Shown here: positions 10,727 to 22,268 of the stretch, one piece after another
Position numbering within the stretch: position 1 is the first letter of the stretch
How the letters are laid out: every line of letters starts with the position of its first letter
Origin: Gordius sp. MW1
Taxonomy: Eukaryota; Nematomorpha; Gordioida; Gordea; Gordiidae
NCBI GenBank assembly: GCA_964036665.1
Contig: OZ038528.1
Coordinates: forward strand, 20,199,245-20,263,244
Direction of reading: 5' to 3'
DNA length: 64,000 bases
The notes under the pieces: generated by a model
Databases searched by the model: none
Seen by the model: only the letters and a program-made list of their open reading frames with translations
What the model was told of the DNA's origin: nothing
Position numbers and translations under genes: made by a program

Positions 10727-11370
10727 GTTATCACACAACTCACCAAGGTCCTTTTGTTTTTCATCTAACATTTTATCTAGCAAATCATACTCATAATAAG
10801 AATTCCACCAAGTGGAATTTAGGCATATTAGATGCCTACCCAACTTTCTAATAATTTCGTCCGCCATATTTGGAGACATATTTTGTTTATTCCACAAAGA
10901 TTGACACTTTTGGAATAAACTTTGAGATACTATTTGAAAGCTTCTATCCCCTAAAGCTTTCTCTGCATCAACTGTTGCCACCAAATTAAGATTGTGACAA
11001 GCACTCTTGAATATTGAGGGAGATAATCAAAGCTTTCTGTCCTATTATTTATACCATAAATATCCACAAATTGGAAATCAACATCAATCCCATAACTTTT
11101 ATCTTCAAACATTCGAAATAATAAAAGGAAAGTTATCATTTTAAAATAAATATTTGAGATTACCTGAATGCCTTCACAAAGTTCCTACCATTATGAGTAA
11201 TGGTTTTTATCACTTTATTCTGAATTCCAAAGCTTTTAGGTATATCAATTATCAACTGGGCTAAAAAACATCAAAATTATGCAACACGTCTTAGGGCTAA
11301 AGCTGCTGATTTTCTTTGCAATGATTTTGTGTCAATCCAATGAGCAGTTACACCAAAAAAGAGGTCTGGG
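10727..11370 (-). pseudogene. hAT transposase N-terminal/central part (lineage C copy 1, continued)
   Basis: Reading leftwards on the reverse strand: TAHWIDTKSLQRKSAALALR, then KTITHNG-like and FVKAF sequence, VDAEKALGDRSFQIVSQSLF, TWWNSYYEYDLLDKMLDEKQ and KDLGELCDN. The last residues abut the nested element, and the frame continues at 7821 with HGLIRFNSQQRKF. The copy is frameshifted in its upstream part. Confidence 0.75.
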
Positions 11371-11954
11371 GGCGAAGCCCTTAGCATTTTTTTCAGTATA
11401 TATGATTGGTTTTTGGTAAAAAATGCATTAATATCTTAAGCGACGCAAATTGCAAAGAGCTCCTTCCAATTTTTCTGTTTGCGCTAATTAGGGCCATTGT
11501 TTAAACTAAACACTTGCATTAGCCTTTTAGGCTTAAGCTGTCCTGCCCGGGACCGTTTAAATTAAATTATTAGCCCAAGTTCGCCCCGCTGCTAAAATTT
11601 GGCTTGTATCAGCATCTTCCTCGTTTAATTTAGAGGTTGAGATAGTTTTTTAGAGAAATAATTAAAAATTAAATTTCTTCTTATTAGAAAACACGCACTC
11701 GGGACATAAATTTTTTGTATAAATAATGTTATAATTAGTAGATTTTATCTAAAATTAAATATCAAATTAATTAAGATAATATATTATTTCTATATGCGCA
11801 ACACACACAAGACTCTATTAATATTTTTTCCGTACGCGCTTGAATATCATCCATCATTTTATCATGTTAAGGTGCGTGCACGTAAGTGCATGAATGATTT
11901 ATAAAAACTCAAATATTTTTATACTCTAATTTATTTAGAGTTATTTAGGCTTAA

Positions 11955-13395
11955 CAGCACACTGGATTAATCAAAGCACCTTAGAGAGAACAAGGAAATC
12001 AAACCTATGATGTGATTGCTAAGAACATCATTGATGTACATAAGCAATTTAAAATTAACAACAAAGATGTTCAAACCATTACTGACAATGGATCTTTTGT
12101 AAAAGCCTTTAGGTAATAATTTTTTCTTAAAAAAATAAAGCATATGTTATAGGGTGTACGAAGAAGAGACAATACATTCTGATGTTTAGGAAGAAGATGA
12201 AGATTTAGAGAGTGGATATTGAAGATATAATAAGTAATTGTCCTGAAGAATAATCGCCAAAACATGGGCGCTGTGCTTGTCATTGTCTTAATTTGGTAGC
12301 CAGTGTTCAAGAAAGCATTTTTGAATAACAATTTTAAAAAAATATTTCATTCAACATTTAACAAATGCCAAAATTTTTGAAATAAGCAAAATGTGTCCCC
12401 TCGGTTGGCTGATATATATAAAGAGAAAATTGGAATTTATTTAATTACCCCAAATAAAACTAGGTGGAATAGTTATTATGAGGCTGTGAATTTATTAAAT
12501 AAATTGCTTGATAACAAAAAATCAAATTTGTATGATCTGTTTGATGAAATAGGCTTATCTAGGTTCAAAGAAGAAGAAAGAGTATTTATTCATGAGGATT
12601 CTTTAGTAAGTTTTACATTATAAGCAGATATAATGGCTGTTTATAAATTTATATATCAATTTATAGGTTATGGAACCATTAGCTAAATCTTTGCGCATTT
12701 TTGAAGGAGATAAATTCGTTGAATTAGGATATCTTCTACCAACAATAACAGTACTAATAAAGAAATTAAAAAAATTGTGTGATTTAGATATATGCCAACC
12801 ATTAATGAATGCAATTATACAAGGGATTGAAAGAAGGTTTTATATATGTAATAAACTTTAAATTATTATTTGTATTTAAAAAGATTCTTAAATTTATATG
12901 AGGACAATGTTATTGCGGCAGCAATTCTTAACCCTTTATTTAAAACAAATTTCAGTTGGTGCTATCATGATGAAAACAAAACTATATTAAAAAGAATTTT
13001 CGATTAATTGAAGTCAAATCACAACAGGTGTGGAAGAAAAAGAAGTCTATAAACGAAAAGGCTTTGATGATTTTTTCGAAATAAATAATAAAGAACATAA
13101 AACAACTTTTCAGGATTTTCTCAAATCCACTGATACAACTTTGGATATATTCCAACAATTTACTTCGCTCAAGAATTTGTTCATCAAATACAATACTACT
13201 ATACCTTCAAGTGCTCCTATAGAACGCATGTTCAGCAAAGCCAAGGCAATATTTAGTGAAAGAAGGGGTAACTTGACGGATAATCACCTTGAAATGCTTT
13301 TACTCATGAATGTGAATAAAATGCTATGGATTATTTTATTGTATATCGATTATTTTTATAATTATAATAAATTCATTAGTTTTTTGCATTAGACA
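11955..13395 (+). pseudogene. hAT transposase pseudogene (lineage D), near full span
   Basis: Blocks in order: [31 protein letters not shown] and [48 protein letters not shown] and TRWNSYYEAVNLLNKLLD; MEPLAKSLRIFEGDKFVELG; YEDNVIAAAILNPLF; and SLKNLFIKYNTTIPSSAPIE with SERRGNLTDNHLEMLLLMNV. Gaps after ...FIHED (GTAAGT...TATAG, about 12606-12667) and after IERRF look like original introns. Several frameshifts and stops lie between blocks, so it is inactive. It is a cousin, not a duplicate, of lineage C. Confidence 0.75.
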
Positions 13396-13524
13396 AAATA
13401 AATGCATTGAACATTACTCTATATTTTGTTTTGTTATAGTGCAATCAAATTTTATGTGCGAGTGCGCGCACCGGATTTTCCTCAATGTGCGAGTGCGGCA
13501 CCGGTTTTTGAAGTGCGTTTAACA

Positions 13525-14330
13525 ACTCTGCATGGGCTTATACGTTTTAACTCCCAAGAACGTAAATTTATTAAAGAGTATAGTCAAGTAAATACTAATA
13601 TAATCGTTATCTTAGTGATATAAATAAATTTTAGGTTATGGAACCTATGAAAAAAGCTCTGAAAATCCTTGAAGGGGAGCTTCATATGGACATGAGTTTC
13701 CTAAGTCCTTCATTTTTTAAACTCATTTCAAAATTAAATGAATTATCAAATTTAGAGTTTTGCCAACCTCTTGTAAAGCCTCTCATCAGCAGTATTAATA
13801 AAAGGTTTATAATAACACATAAATTATACATATTTAAAAAACCTTATTGCAGATTTCCAAATATTTATAATGATGATAATATAATTGCAGTGATTGTCCA
13901 TCCTGCATTTAAATTGAATTGGGAATGGATAAAAGATCCAAAAAATATGGAATTAAAAGCCAGATTAATTAATTTTTTAAGGAGACAAATACCCAACGGA
14001 AAAATAGCTACAACTAGTCCACGGGAACCTTGTAATGATTTGGAAGATTTCTTTGGATTCCATGAAATCGATTACCGTGAAAATAATATATTGGATAGAT
14101 ATTTTTTAAATAATGATAGCAAAATTACTATTTTTGAACAATTCCATAAATTAAAAAATATTTATATTAAATACAATACCCCGCCCTCTAGTGCTCCTGT
14201 AAAGCGCCTATTTAGTATCGCAAAACAGGTCTTAGGGGAGAAGCGTGGGTGTTTGTTAGATTCTAATTTAGAAAATTTATTAATTTTAAAAGCTAATAAA
14301 AGAGTATAAATATTTTGATATATCATATAA
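13525..14330 (+). pseudogene. hAT transposase C-terminal half (lineage C copy 2)
   Basis: A short exon (LHGLIRFNSQERKFIKEYSQ) ends at a GTAAAT donor near 13587. An acceptor at about 13634 opens a 223-codon frame to 14309. This contains MEPMKKALKILEGELHMDMS, IVHPAFKLNWEWIKD, DLEDFFGFHEIDYRENNILD and PPSSAPVKRLFSIAKQVLGE. The conserved Glu of the SAPxER block is Lys here (SAPVKR). The N-terminal half is missing. It is an inverted near-copy of 7178-7821. Confidence 0.8.
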
Positions 14331-14379
14331 TATAAATAAAACGTTTTGATAAAAAAAAATATGATTTTGTTTCGTGTAC

Positions 14380-14530
14380 TTTTACAAAATGAAAATCAAA
14401 GGAGCGGTTATGGAGCGGTCCATTAGTTGGAGCGGGAGCGCTCTTTTTAATATGTAGTAGCGGCGTAAGTTCGCTCCTTTTGAGTAGCTAGGAGCGGGAG
14501 TCGCTACTTTTAAAAAGGAACAAGACTGCC
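14380..14530. repeat. GGAGCG-rich subterminal repeat
   Basis: GGAGCGG/GGAGCGGGAGCG motifs recur in both orientations over about 150 bp just downstream of the lineage C transposase. This fits subterminal sequence of a hAT element. No clean terminal repeat was found. Confidence 0.5.
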
Positions 14531-14560
14531 AATGGCTATTGGTGTCAACTGCCATTGTAT

Positions 14561-15201
14561 TAGATTAGAGGTGCTCACGGATCAATCCGATCCGTCCGAA
14601 CTCGGATCGGATCAACATTTTAATTTTGGAAGTCGGATCGGATCGGATCAATATCTTATTTAAGTCGGATCGGATAGAATTTTCAAATTTAAAAATAAAC
14701 AACAATAAGTTCTAATTAATTAAATTAATAATTTTTAGTATACCTTTTCATAATTATCTTTGAAATGAAGATTGCAAATATGATTCAAAAAAAGATTTGC
14801 TGAAATGGTGGGTTTCATATCAAACAGTCCTGCCAAGGCTTTATAAGCTGGCAAATAAAGTTTTAGCACCTGCTACCTCTACCACTTCGGAAAGAAATTT
14901 CTCGGTGGCTGGAAGAACATTAGAAGAAGAACGCGAATTAAACCAGAAAATTTAGATTCTTTATTATTTTTATATGATAGTATGGAATTAGTCAAATAAA
15001 ATTTTATATTTATTTCAGGTCTATTAAAATTGCTATACCTTATTTTTATGTATTTTGAATTTAATCATCAATAAAAAGTTCTGTTCGTAAAATTTTAATT
15101 TAAAAATTTCGGATCGGATCGGATTTAGATTTTAAAAAACTCGGATCGGATCGGACGGATATAAAATTTTTCAAAAACCCTTCGGATCGGATCCACCTCT
15201 A
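14561..15201 (+). mobile_element. Internally deleted hAT element with GGATCGG subterminal repeats
   Basis: The ends are (TAGAT)TAGAGGTG and CACCTCTA. CATTGTAT flanks both sides exactly (14553-14560 and 15202-15209), an 8-bp hAT-type target duplication. Each subterminal region carries many CGGATCGGAT copies. The interior keeps a transposase C-terminus: about 14795-14990 reads KWWVSYQTVLPRLYKLANKV, APATSTTSERNFSVAGRTLE and, one frameshift later, RIKPENLDSLLFLYDSM. The N-terminal and catalytic parts are deleted. Confidence 0.9.
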
Positions 15202-15209
15202 CATTGTAT

Positions 15210-15489
15210 ACAATGCACTTTTAGCCTCTGACAGCAGATTTGATTCAATCCCTTGCCTCACAACAACACACCTTTGAATTATTAGGCAAATAAGAATACA
15301 CAATTACCCATCTAAACCATTTTTAAAATCTAGATGACACCTTATAGCAACCCCTTCAATTGTTAGTGAGATAAACAATGCTGTTAGTTTCCTGGCTAAT
15401 AGTTTTAATCTATCTAAAGCCTACTTTAAAAACCCTTAAATATAAATAAAAGGTAAAAAAAAATCTAAATGTATTTTAAACATTGGATT
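15210..15489. other. No gene seen
   Basis: AT-rich sequence between the hAT derivative and the P-like fragment. No recognisable coding or repeat structure. Confidence 0.5.
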
Positions 15490-15830
15490 AAGGCAAATTA
15501 TATAAATACCAGGCTTTAAGTTTTTGTTGACACCAATTTCTGACTATGCTTTCAGATGGCATGCAAATTATAGTTCGCATGAATTCAGTTCTAGAAATAA
15601 TGAAATTTAATGGCAAGACTTTTCAATTCCTCGCTATAGACCCTATTTAATGGGTTGCCCACATCACCAGAGTTGAAGTGTGTAACCAGTGAAGATAAGG
15701 GGGTATTATCAAAATAATTTGTAATAATATCACCCTCAATGTAGTGCTTTCTTATCAAGATGATAAACACATTCTTTGAGTGTTTTAATTGTTAGTTTGA
15801 TAGTATTTTTATTTCTTAAATTTTAAACAG
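15490..15830 (-). pseudogene. Second P-element/THAP9-like transposase fragment
   Basis: The reverse strand reads HLDKKAL near 15765, then DNTPLSSLVTHFNSGDVGNP, RVYSEELKSLAIKFHYF and, after a stop and frameshift, FMRTIICMPSESIVRNWCQ. These correspond to the same blocks at 5265-5545 on the forward strand. The family Trp is kept here (RNWC) where the other copy has a stop. Confidence 0.75.
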
Positions 15831-16079
15831 TTTTTTTATTGTGTTTCAAAATCCTATCTTTTCTCTTTTTCAAGTCTAAAGCTGCTAACCACTTATTATA
15901 TGTATGATCATTATCTACTTAAAAAATTAATAAATACAAGAATTAAAATATAGAAATTAGATTTGGAAGAAGTTAACTTGGGGGACACAATGATAGACTA
16001 TTTAAATGTCATAGACATAAGCTTATATTGTAAAAATGTAAGTATAAAGGTGACAAATGTAAATAAAATTTATCTAAAC

Positions 16080-16620
16080 AAATCTGATGTGAGGGCCTTT
16101 ACATTTGTAATACCCCTCATCATCAAACATGATTGCTTAGGCTAAAAAATATTTTAAAAGATTATATGTAATATTGTTTGTTTAAATTATGCAAAATTTA
16201 ATCATTTAAAAAATAATTATTAAACCTGGTGGGCGGGCACATTTATATTTGTAATATCTTTAATCATCAAACAATTATGCTTAAGCTAGAATAAATTAGC
16301 CAGAATAAATTTATAGTATTGTTTGTTTAAGTTATACAAAACAAAGTATTTATTAAAAAAAGCAAACTTGATCCAAATTTATAAAATAATTATTATGAAT
16401 CCTGATTCCAGGGTAGTAAGATTGTTTGTTTAAAATGTTCAAAACAAGGTATTTATTAAAAACAAAGCATACTTGATCCAATTTAAATTATGTAAAATAA
16501 AGATATTAAATTTAAAATTACTGGTTCCAAGTAATGTTGGTACAGTGTCTTCCCTCAATGTTTCTAAGGATAAAAATCTTTTTTTTGTCAAAATGTTTAC
16601 TACATATTGTGCATAGCTTC
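16080..16620. repeat. Imperfect tandem repeats of about 140-200 bp
   Basis: The motifs TTTGTAATA...ATCATCAAAC, AGTATTGTTTGTTTAA, AAACAAAGTATTTATTAAAA and CTTGATCCAA recur two or three times with drift. No coding potential is seen; 15830-16080 and 16620-17060 are plain AT-rich sequence. Confidence 0.5.
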
Positions 16621-17059
16621 TTTTTTTCAAATTCTGGACCCATAATTAAAATCCATTTTTTAAATTTCAGGATTTCTTCTCAAAAACTATAAAAAAATTA
16701 GTTTAACCTTAGGCATGGTAAGAAATCGCTGTATTGTTCTCATTATTTCTTTTGTAATTACTTGTGTAATTCTTTATTGCACATGTGTGCATGTTGAAGG
16801 TAAGTTTAAACATGGCGGCACGAACTGTTCAATGGGTAGTTGAATTTTGCAAACATAACTAACTAGGATTTACTCATGGGTAGTGTTAGAAAATTTTCAA
16901 GGCAAAATTTTTTTGCAAATATTTTTTTTAAAAGTGTTTTTTTTTATTAAAAGTTTTAAGTGACAATAGAGTAAAAATAAAAATACTAAAAGTAAAATTC
17001 CAACAAATATTTATTTATATTCAATAACAATATAAAAATGATATAAATTGAGAATCAAT

Positions 17060-17920
17060 GTCGACGATTTTTAGATAGAAACGCATTTACAACTCTTTAT
17101 TTTCAGGAGTATATTGCCTGTGTACATAGAGCAACGTTAATCCGATAAGCCTGAAATTAAAAATTAATAAAACCATTTAGTTTACCTTTCCTGTCCAATG
17201 TTCTAAGATGTGTTTTAAGTCTTTTTAGTACTGTAAAACACGGCTCATTAGAGCACGTTGTCACAGGTAGGGTTGCTAATATATGGTAAAGAATTTTAAT
17301 ACTAGGATAAAGATCTAGTTTGGAGGCATGATTGGATAAGACTGAAAAATTAGTTTTTAACAAAAGCTAAAACATAAGAACTAACTAGGTTAGCAATTAA
17401 ATTACGTTACTATTCCATTAATAAATATTCTTACACTTTCCTTTAAATAATACTACTGAAAGAATCGATACTCTTACCTTAATTAATTAGAATTTAGAAA
17501 CTACATTATTCCTTTCCATAATTTATTCGATCATCATATTTATCTACTTTCCCAATAGAATATATATATACGCGCGAAGAACAAAGGAAACTATTCTATA
17601 TATAAAAAACGAGAGAAAGATGCGAACAAAGAAACTAAAACTATTAATTATCAAGTACGATCATCCACGCGTGACCTGAACTGCCAGCGCAGCTGGCATT
17701 ATTAGTACGCGTATAATAAAGTGAGGAGAGGATAAGGTGAGGGGGGGGGGGAAATACGCGTGTTGGCATTAATGCGCGTCTAACAAAGCGAGGAGAGAGA
17801 TGAGGGGGAGGGGATAATAAGCGTATGGGAAACTACGCGGGAGAAACCACCACAGCATCCAATGCATTCTAGGTAATATATCTGAATTGGAGTTATTAAA
17901 GGATGAATACCACTATTTAA
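17060..17920 (-). pseudogene. ZMYM1/TTF-type hAT transposase, C-terminal part
   Basis: The reverse strand contains LDLYPSIKILYHILATLPVT followed by TCSNEPCFTVLKRLKTHLRT, the C-terminal dimerisation region of the 'zinc finger MYM 1 / 52-kDa repressor-like' hAT group. The sequence is broken upstream. The remainder lies beyond the piggyBac insertion, at 19781-21300. Two ~90-bp GC-richer stretches at 17690-17780 and 17775-17860 (ACGCGT..., GCGAGGAGAG...GAGGGG) are near-duplicates of each other and may be foreign to it. Confidence 0.65.
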
Positions 17921-19780
17921 CCCGACAGGTACCAATGTAACTTTTAAGTTACACCTATTTAAATGTTGTTTATTCAAAAAGTATTTATCGAAATTAAATT
18001 TTTTTAAATGAATTCAGCACACAGCTGTTGCCCAATTAGCTCACATAACGCTTATATCCTCCGGATTTATCATTCTTAAAATATTCTATTCCAAAGTTCA
18101 CGATTTTTTCATTTTTTCAACCCTCTCAAATTATTCAATTTTATGGAAAAACAAACGTAAGTTATAAATTTTTTTTGCATGTTCTGAAAGATTAATTTCT
18201 GCCTATTATTTTGATATAAATTAATTTTTATAATTATTTTTTTATCCTACCTTTTTTTAACTTTTAAATTTAATGTCACCTAAAAGTGACATTGGGAAGG
18301 GCATTTTTCGCCTTTGTTATTCAAGTATTTATTAACCTTATAAACATTGCCTGTTAACACCTAAACTATTAAAAATTAATTTAGGCTTGTGTAAGCCATC
18401 TTATAATAAATATTTCTCATCTACTCTTGATATTTAAATCCACAGAGACAAAATATTTTGTAGGAAAGTAATTTTGTGCTTGAAAAATATGCATGCGACA
18501 ATTTGAAGTTGGACTTAACGGACAAATTTGCCAAAGTGCGAGAGTTTTTCAATCTCTTGAATAAACAATTTCAAACATATTTCAAATATGTTAAGACATC
18601 TAACATTTCCATGGACGAAACCATCGTCCCCTATTTTGGACACCACACCACCAAACAATTTATAAAAGGAAAGCCAATGCGGTTTGGATTTAAATTATGG
18701 TCAGCGGCAACAAGGTCTGGGTACCTTACGGCTTTTGATGTTTATCAGGGTGCATCGTGTATTTTACCACATCAAAAAACCCTGGGTTTGGGGGGAGCTG
18801 TCATAATGGACCTTCTTGATAAATTGCCGGAGAAATATTCTCCATATAATATCTATTTTGATAATTATTTTACAAGCACAAAATTATTAAATGCACTCTC
18901 AAAAATAAACGTTGGCGCTACAGGAACTGTCCGTACAAACAGAATAAAATGTCCGCTAAGTGACCCTAAACTTTTTAAAAAAAAGGAACGAGGTTATTTC
19001 GAGAAAAAAATTGCATCAAATTTAGTAGCAATACAATGGAATGACAATTGTGTAGTCAAGATGTTATCTAATTGTCATGGAACCCACCCTGTAAGAAAAA
19101 TCGGCAGAATAGGTTCAAGCAATAAAGTGAAATCGAGAATACAGGTTGATTGCCCCTTTATGGTGCAAATGTATAATAGATATATGGGTGGGGTCGATAG
19201 ATTCGACCAAAATATCCATTCTACGAGGATTTCTTATAGGGGGAAAAAATGGTATTTTCCTTTGATTGCATTTGGCATAGATGCGGCATGTCAAAATGCA
19301 TGGCAAATATACAATTTGAACAATGAATATATTTCTTTATGCACTTTTAGAAGGTCAATAGTGGTGTCATATTTCAAAAAATATGGTAGTCAACCGAAAA
19401 GAAGTGTTTACGCTACGTTAACAAGATATAAACCGAATATTTCAAAACATCAAAAAGAAGCCTGTTTACAGAGGCGCTGTAAAGTTTGTAAGAAGGCCAC
19501 TCGCCTTAAATGTTCTTATTGCAATGCCGGATTGCATTTAAAATGCTGGGCGAATTATCATAACTCATAATTAATTTTATTGTAATTGATTTGAATAAAA
19601 AATAAAATGTTGCATTTTTGGTGTTCCCATTGTCACTTTTAGGTGACACCCCCCTAGCTCCTCGAGTGCATTTTTTTTCAAAAAAATTTCAATTGACTTT
19701 TCTTAACTAGACCTTAGGGATGCTAAATAATTATTTTTTAACAAAATTTGACCGGCCAAAAATTAGTGGTACCTGGCGGG
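17921..19780 (+). mobile_element. piggyBac element with TTAA target duplications
   Basis: The ends are CCCGACAGGTACCA and TGGTACCTGGCGGG, inverted repeats of each other with one mismatch, directly flanked by TTAA at 17917-17920 and 19781-19784. Second inverted repeats (TGTCACCTAAAAGTGACA at about 18273 and its complement at about 19630) sit just outside the transposase gene. At 1860 bp it is short for an autonomous piggyBac, which fits the missing transposase N-terminus. Confidence 0.9.
18476..19570 (+). pseudogene. piggyBac transposase, N-terminally truncated
   Basis: The open frame of 364 codons carries the DDE/D core. It has NISMDETIVPYFG with the first Asp, YNIYFDNYFTSTKLLNAL with the second, and YMGGVDRFDQN with the third. 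The C-terminus is the cysteine-rich finger, RRCKVCK...KCSYCNAGLHLKCW. The usual family length is about 550-600 residues. The N-terminal 150 or so are absent, and the open frame starts within CDNLKLDLTDKFAKVREFF, which in relatives lies inside the domain. A possible leftover first exon is ATGGAAAAACAAAC followed by GTAAGT at about 18142. No stop interrupts the remaining part, so loss was by deletion. Confidence 0.85.
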
Positions 19781-20105
19781 TTAATATCGGATTCAAACTG
19801 CTCTTCTGATCCTTCAAGATCATCTTCATAAAATTTAGCTATATTAAAAAATTATTTAATATTTGAGGACTGAGCTGAACGGGGTCTTTAATAAAAATAG
19901 TATCAAATCCCATAAGTATTTATTGGTTTTTAGTGAATCGTTCATCTAATTCAGCTAAAACAGAATTCAAAAAGGGATTATACAATGAGATCCTGTAATA
20001 GGCTTCGGGGCATGTTGTCTTTATATTTGACCTTAATGTTTGAAGAGACGTCCTTCTAGGAATAGTGATGAAAGAATCATGACTCTTTCCAAATGTTGAA
20101 ACATT
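19781..20105 (-). pseudogene. ZMYM1/TTF-type hAT transposase, central part
   Basis: The reverse strand reads TIPRRTSLQTLRSNIKTTCP then EAYYRISLYNPFLNSVLAEL and DERF. These match the PRxxxRQxxRxN...EEYYRxSIxIPFLD block that lies before the C-terminal domain in this hAT group. It continues on the far side of the piggyBac insertion. Confidence 0.65.
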
Positions 20106-20660
20106 GGTAAAAATAGTTTAAACCCCTCTTCTTACATTTGAACTATTTCAATTTTAAATGTGATTTTAGAAAATAATAGCTTATATAGTATAAAACTTGA
20201 ATGGCAAAATAAGACGGGCGTATATAGTTTTCCACTAGCTAATTTAAAATTTAATCCAGCCATTGGTGGAGACAGGTGGAAAAAATCAGGGAAAAATCTA
20301 ATGATTAAAGAGTGTTCAATTAAACTTAAAACATGAAACATTTATTATTCGATATATTTTATTATAATAATTTTTTTCTAAAACCAGCAAGAAAATGATA
20401 AAAACAAAACAAATTTTACATTATTCTCAGTACATACCTTAAAAAATTAAATTCTTTTACTGCTATGGAAATATTTATATAATGATAACAATTAAAATCT
20501 CAACTTTAATAAAAACTGGTATTAGATGAATACCATTGAGGGGGGGAGGTATTATAAAACTAGCAATTAAATTATTTCAGTGGCACAAATCGAAAAAAAA
20601 ATTATTTTAGATTTAAAGTTTATATTTTATAGTTGTGCATCGTAACTGACCAATTAAGAC
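20106..20660. other. No gene seen
   Basis: AT-rich stretch between two hAT segments, possibly an intron or insertion within that pseudogene. One reverse-strand frame at 20132-20341 is unrecognised and has no supporting features. Confidence 0.4.
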
Positions 20661-20669
20661 ACTTATTAA

Positions 20670-21490
20670 TTGTTATGCAATTTATTGGAATTAGCTTCCA
20701 ATCCAGATGAAGTTCTTGAGATATTATCGCTGGGAAAAAGAAAATTAAAATTATATTATAATGACTTTCTTTTTTTAATTTTAATGTTGAAATGAAAAAG
20801 CTTTAAAAAAAGGGCCAATCCATTTAATCTATTTTTTTGACATAGTATTTCTTACATAAACGTTAATAGGTAAAAAAGAGTTGTGATGTTGGGCAAAGAT
20901 TACCGTATTTTATAATCTAATAGGGGTCCAATGGATTGTTTGGACGAAATCCTTCTATAATTTATTTTCATTCGTGTTTCTGGCAAAACAATCAAAGAAT
21001 TCGGGGGAAATATTATTTGGAAATTTGCCAAAACTTGTTTCTTGTCCAAAAACCTTTCATTTTCTTTGCATATCGAGGTTTCTTAAGTTTAAAATCTTAC
21101 AACTTAGCTTTAGGTCTATTACTAAAGTTTCTGCTAAATGTCTGATTGCTGAAGATCTCTTTTTTTGAAATTGCTTGCATAATATATTCAGATTGTCGCA
21201 GTAGCAAAGTTGCAGCTTCTGTTGCAACATCGTGATCATACCAGCTTGCTTCAATTTCTCTTTATTTGGTTTCTCTTCCATTTCTGACAACATTTCAATT
21301 AAAACTCCATGACGTTTGAATAGATTAAATGGATTGACACTTTTATTAGCAATTCATGGGGAATTAGCTCCTACTCCAGATGACGCTGGGAAAAGGAGAA
21401 TATGAAATTATTTTATAATGACTTTCTTTATGTTTTATACCAGATTTTATAATTTTTATGTTGAAATAAAAATGTTATAAAAATTTTTTG
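20670..21490 (-). pseudogene. Probable ZMYM1/TTF-type hAT fragment with an internal duplication
   Basis: The reverse strand at 21057-21293 includes CKQFQKK and related sequence. The same LQKKD block is clearer at 29027-29149 and 49360-49480. The segments 20670-20810 and 21330-21480 are near-duplicates (AATTAGCT...CCAGATGA, GCTGGGAAAA, TTATAATGACTTTCTTT). Assignment of this part is tentative. Confidence 0.45.
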
Positions 21491-21499
21491 GAAATTTCC

Positions 21500-21998
21500 C
21501 CCCCCCCCCCCCCGGAGAAAATCCTGGCTACGCGCCTGGATTTTTATTAATCTATGTTAGTAACAAATTTGAAAAATAGTAATTATATAGTTTCTTACAG
21601 AAATAAATGCAAGTAGAATTTAATTTACTATCCTAGCTCTATCCCTTAAAAATTTAAATTAATTTATAGAAAGCTTTATAAATTGAAAAGTGCATCTAAT
21701 CTTGCATCATTTTAATAATAAAAGATAATTAAAAGGAAAATGTATAAATTATGAGTCCAATTAAAAATAGTGCATGCTCTTAACATTCTTTTTTGACTTT
21801 AAATTATTACAAATACTCAATATCGATCGAAAATTATCTCTAATTATTTAATAAAAGCTTATTAAATGGCAGCAAAACAATTTTGTATCGAATGATAAGG
21901 AGCAAGCTGGTTGTAAGAATTTGAGGATGTAAACAAGTTAATGATGTAATCAAATTGACTAATTGGTAGGTAACATATGGCAAACATGAACAACGTAT
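21500..21998. other. AT-rich sequence with a MITE tail
   Basis: About 21490-21540 has a poly-C run followed by CCTGGCTACGCGCCTGG, which looks like a decayed end of the CATGGGCG MITE family. The rest to 21998 is AT-rich with nothing recognisable. Confidence 0.45.
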
Positions 21999-22268
21999 GG
22001 TGCCCTATCAACTCGCCGAAAACAATCTTGCCGAATTCACCCTGGGACACTAACGAACATCTCTCCATTATCATAAAGAAGGCCCTAAGTTAAGTACCTT
22101 TTATAATAATTCTCAATTTTATTATAAATAATACCTAAATATTAACTTTAATCCGAAATTGAATGGTAAATAGGCTTAATTGTTGAGGGATATTTTTTAA
22201 CTGGGGGACATTTTAACATTGGGACATTTTATTCGGCAAGATGGTTTTCGGCGAGTTGACGGGCCACC
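21999..22268. mobile_element. GGTGCCC foldback element, copy 1
   Basis: The left end GGTGCCCTATCAACTCGCCG and right end GGCGAGTTGACGGGCCACC are inverted repeats extending about 40 bp (GAAAACNATCTNGCCGAAT). Flanks CAACGTAT and CAACTTAT, if the right border is set one base later, form an 8-bp duplication with one mismatch. No coding content. Confidence 0.75.
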
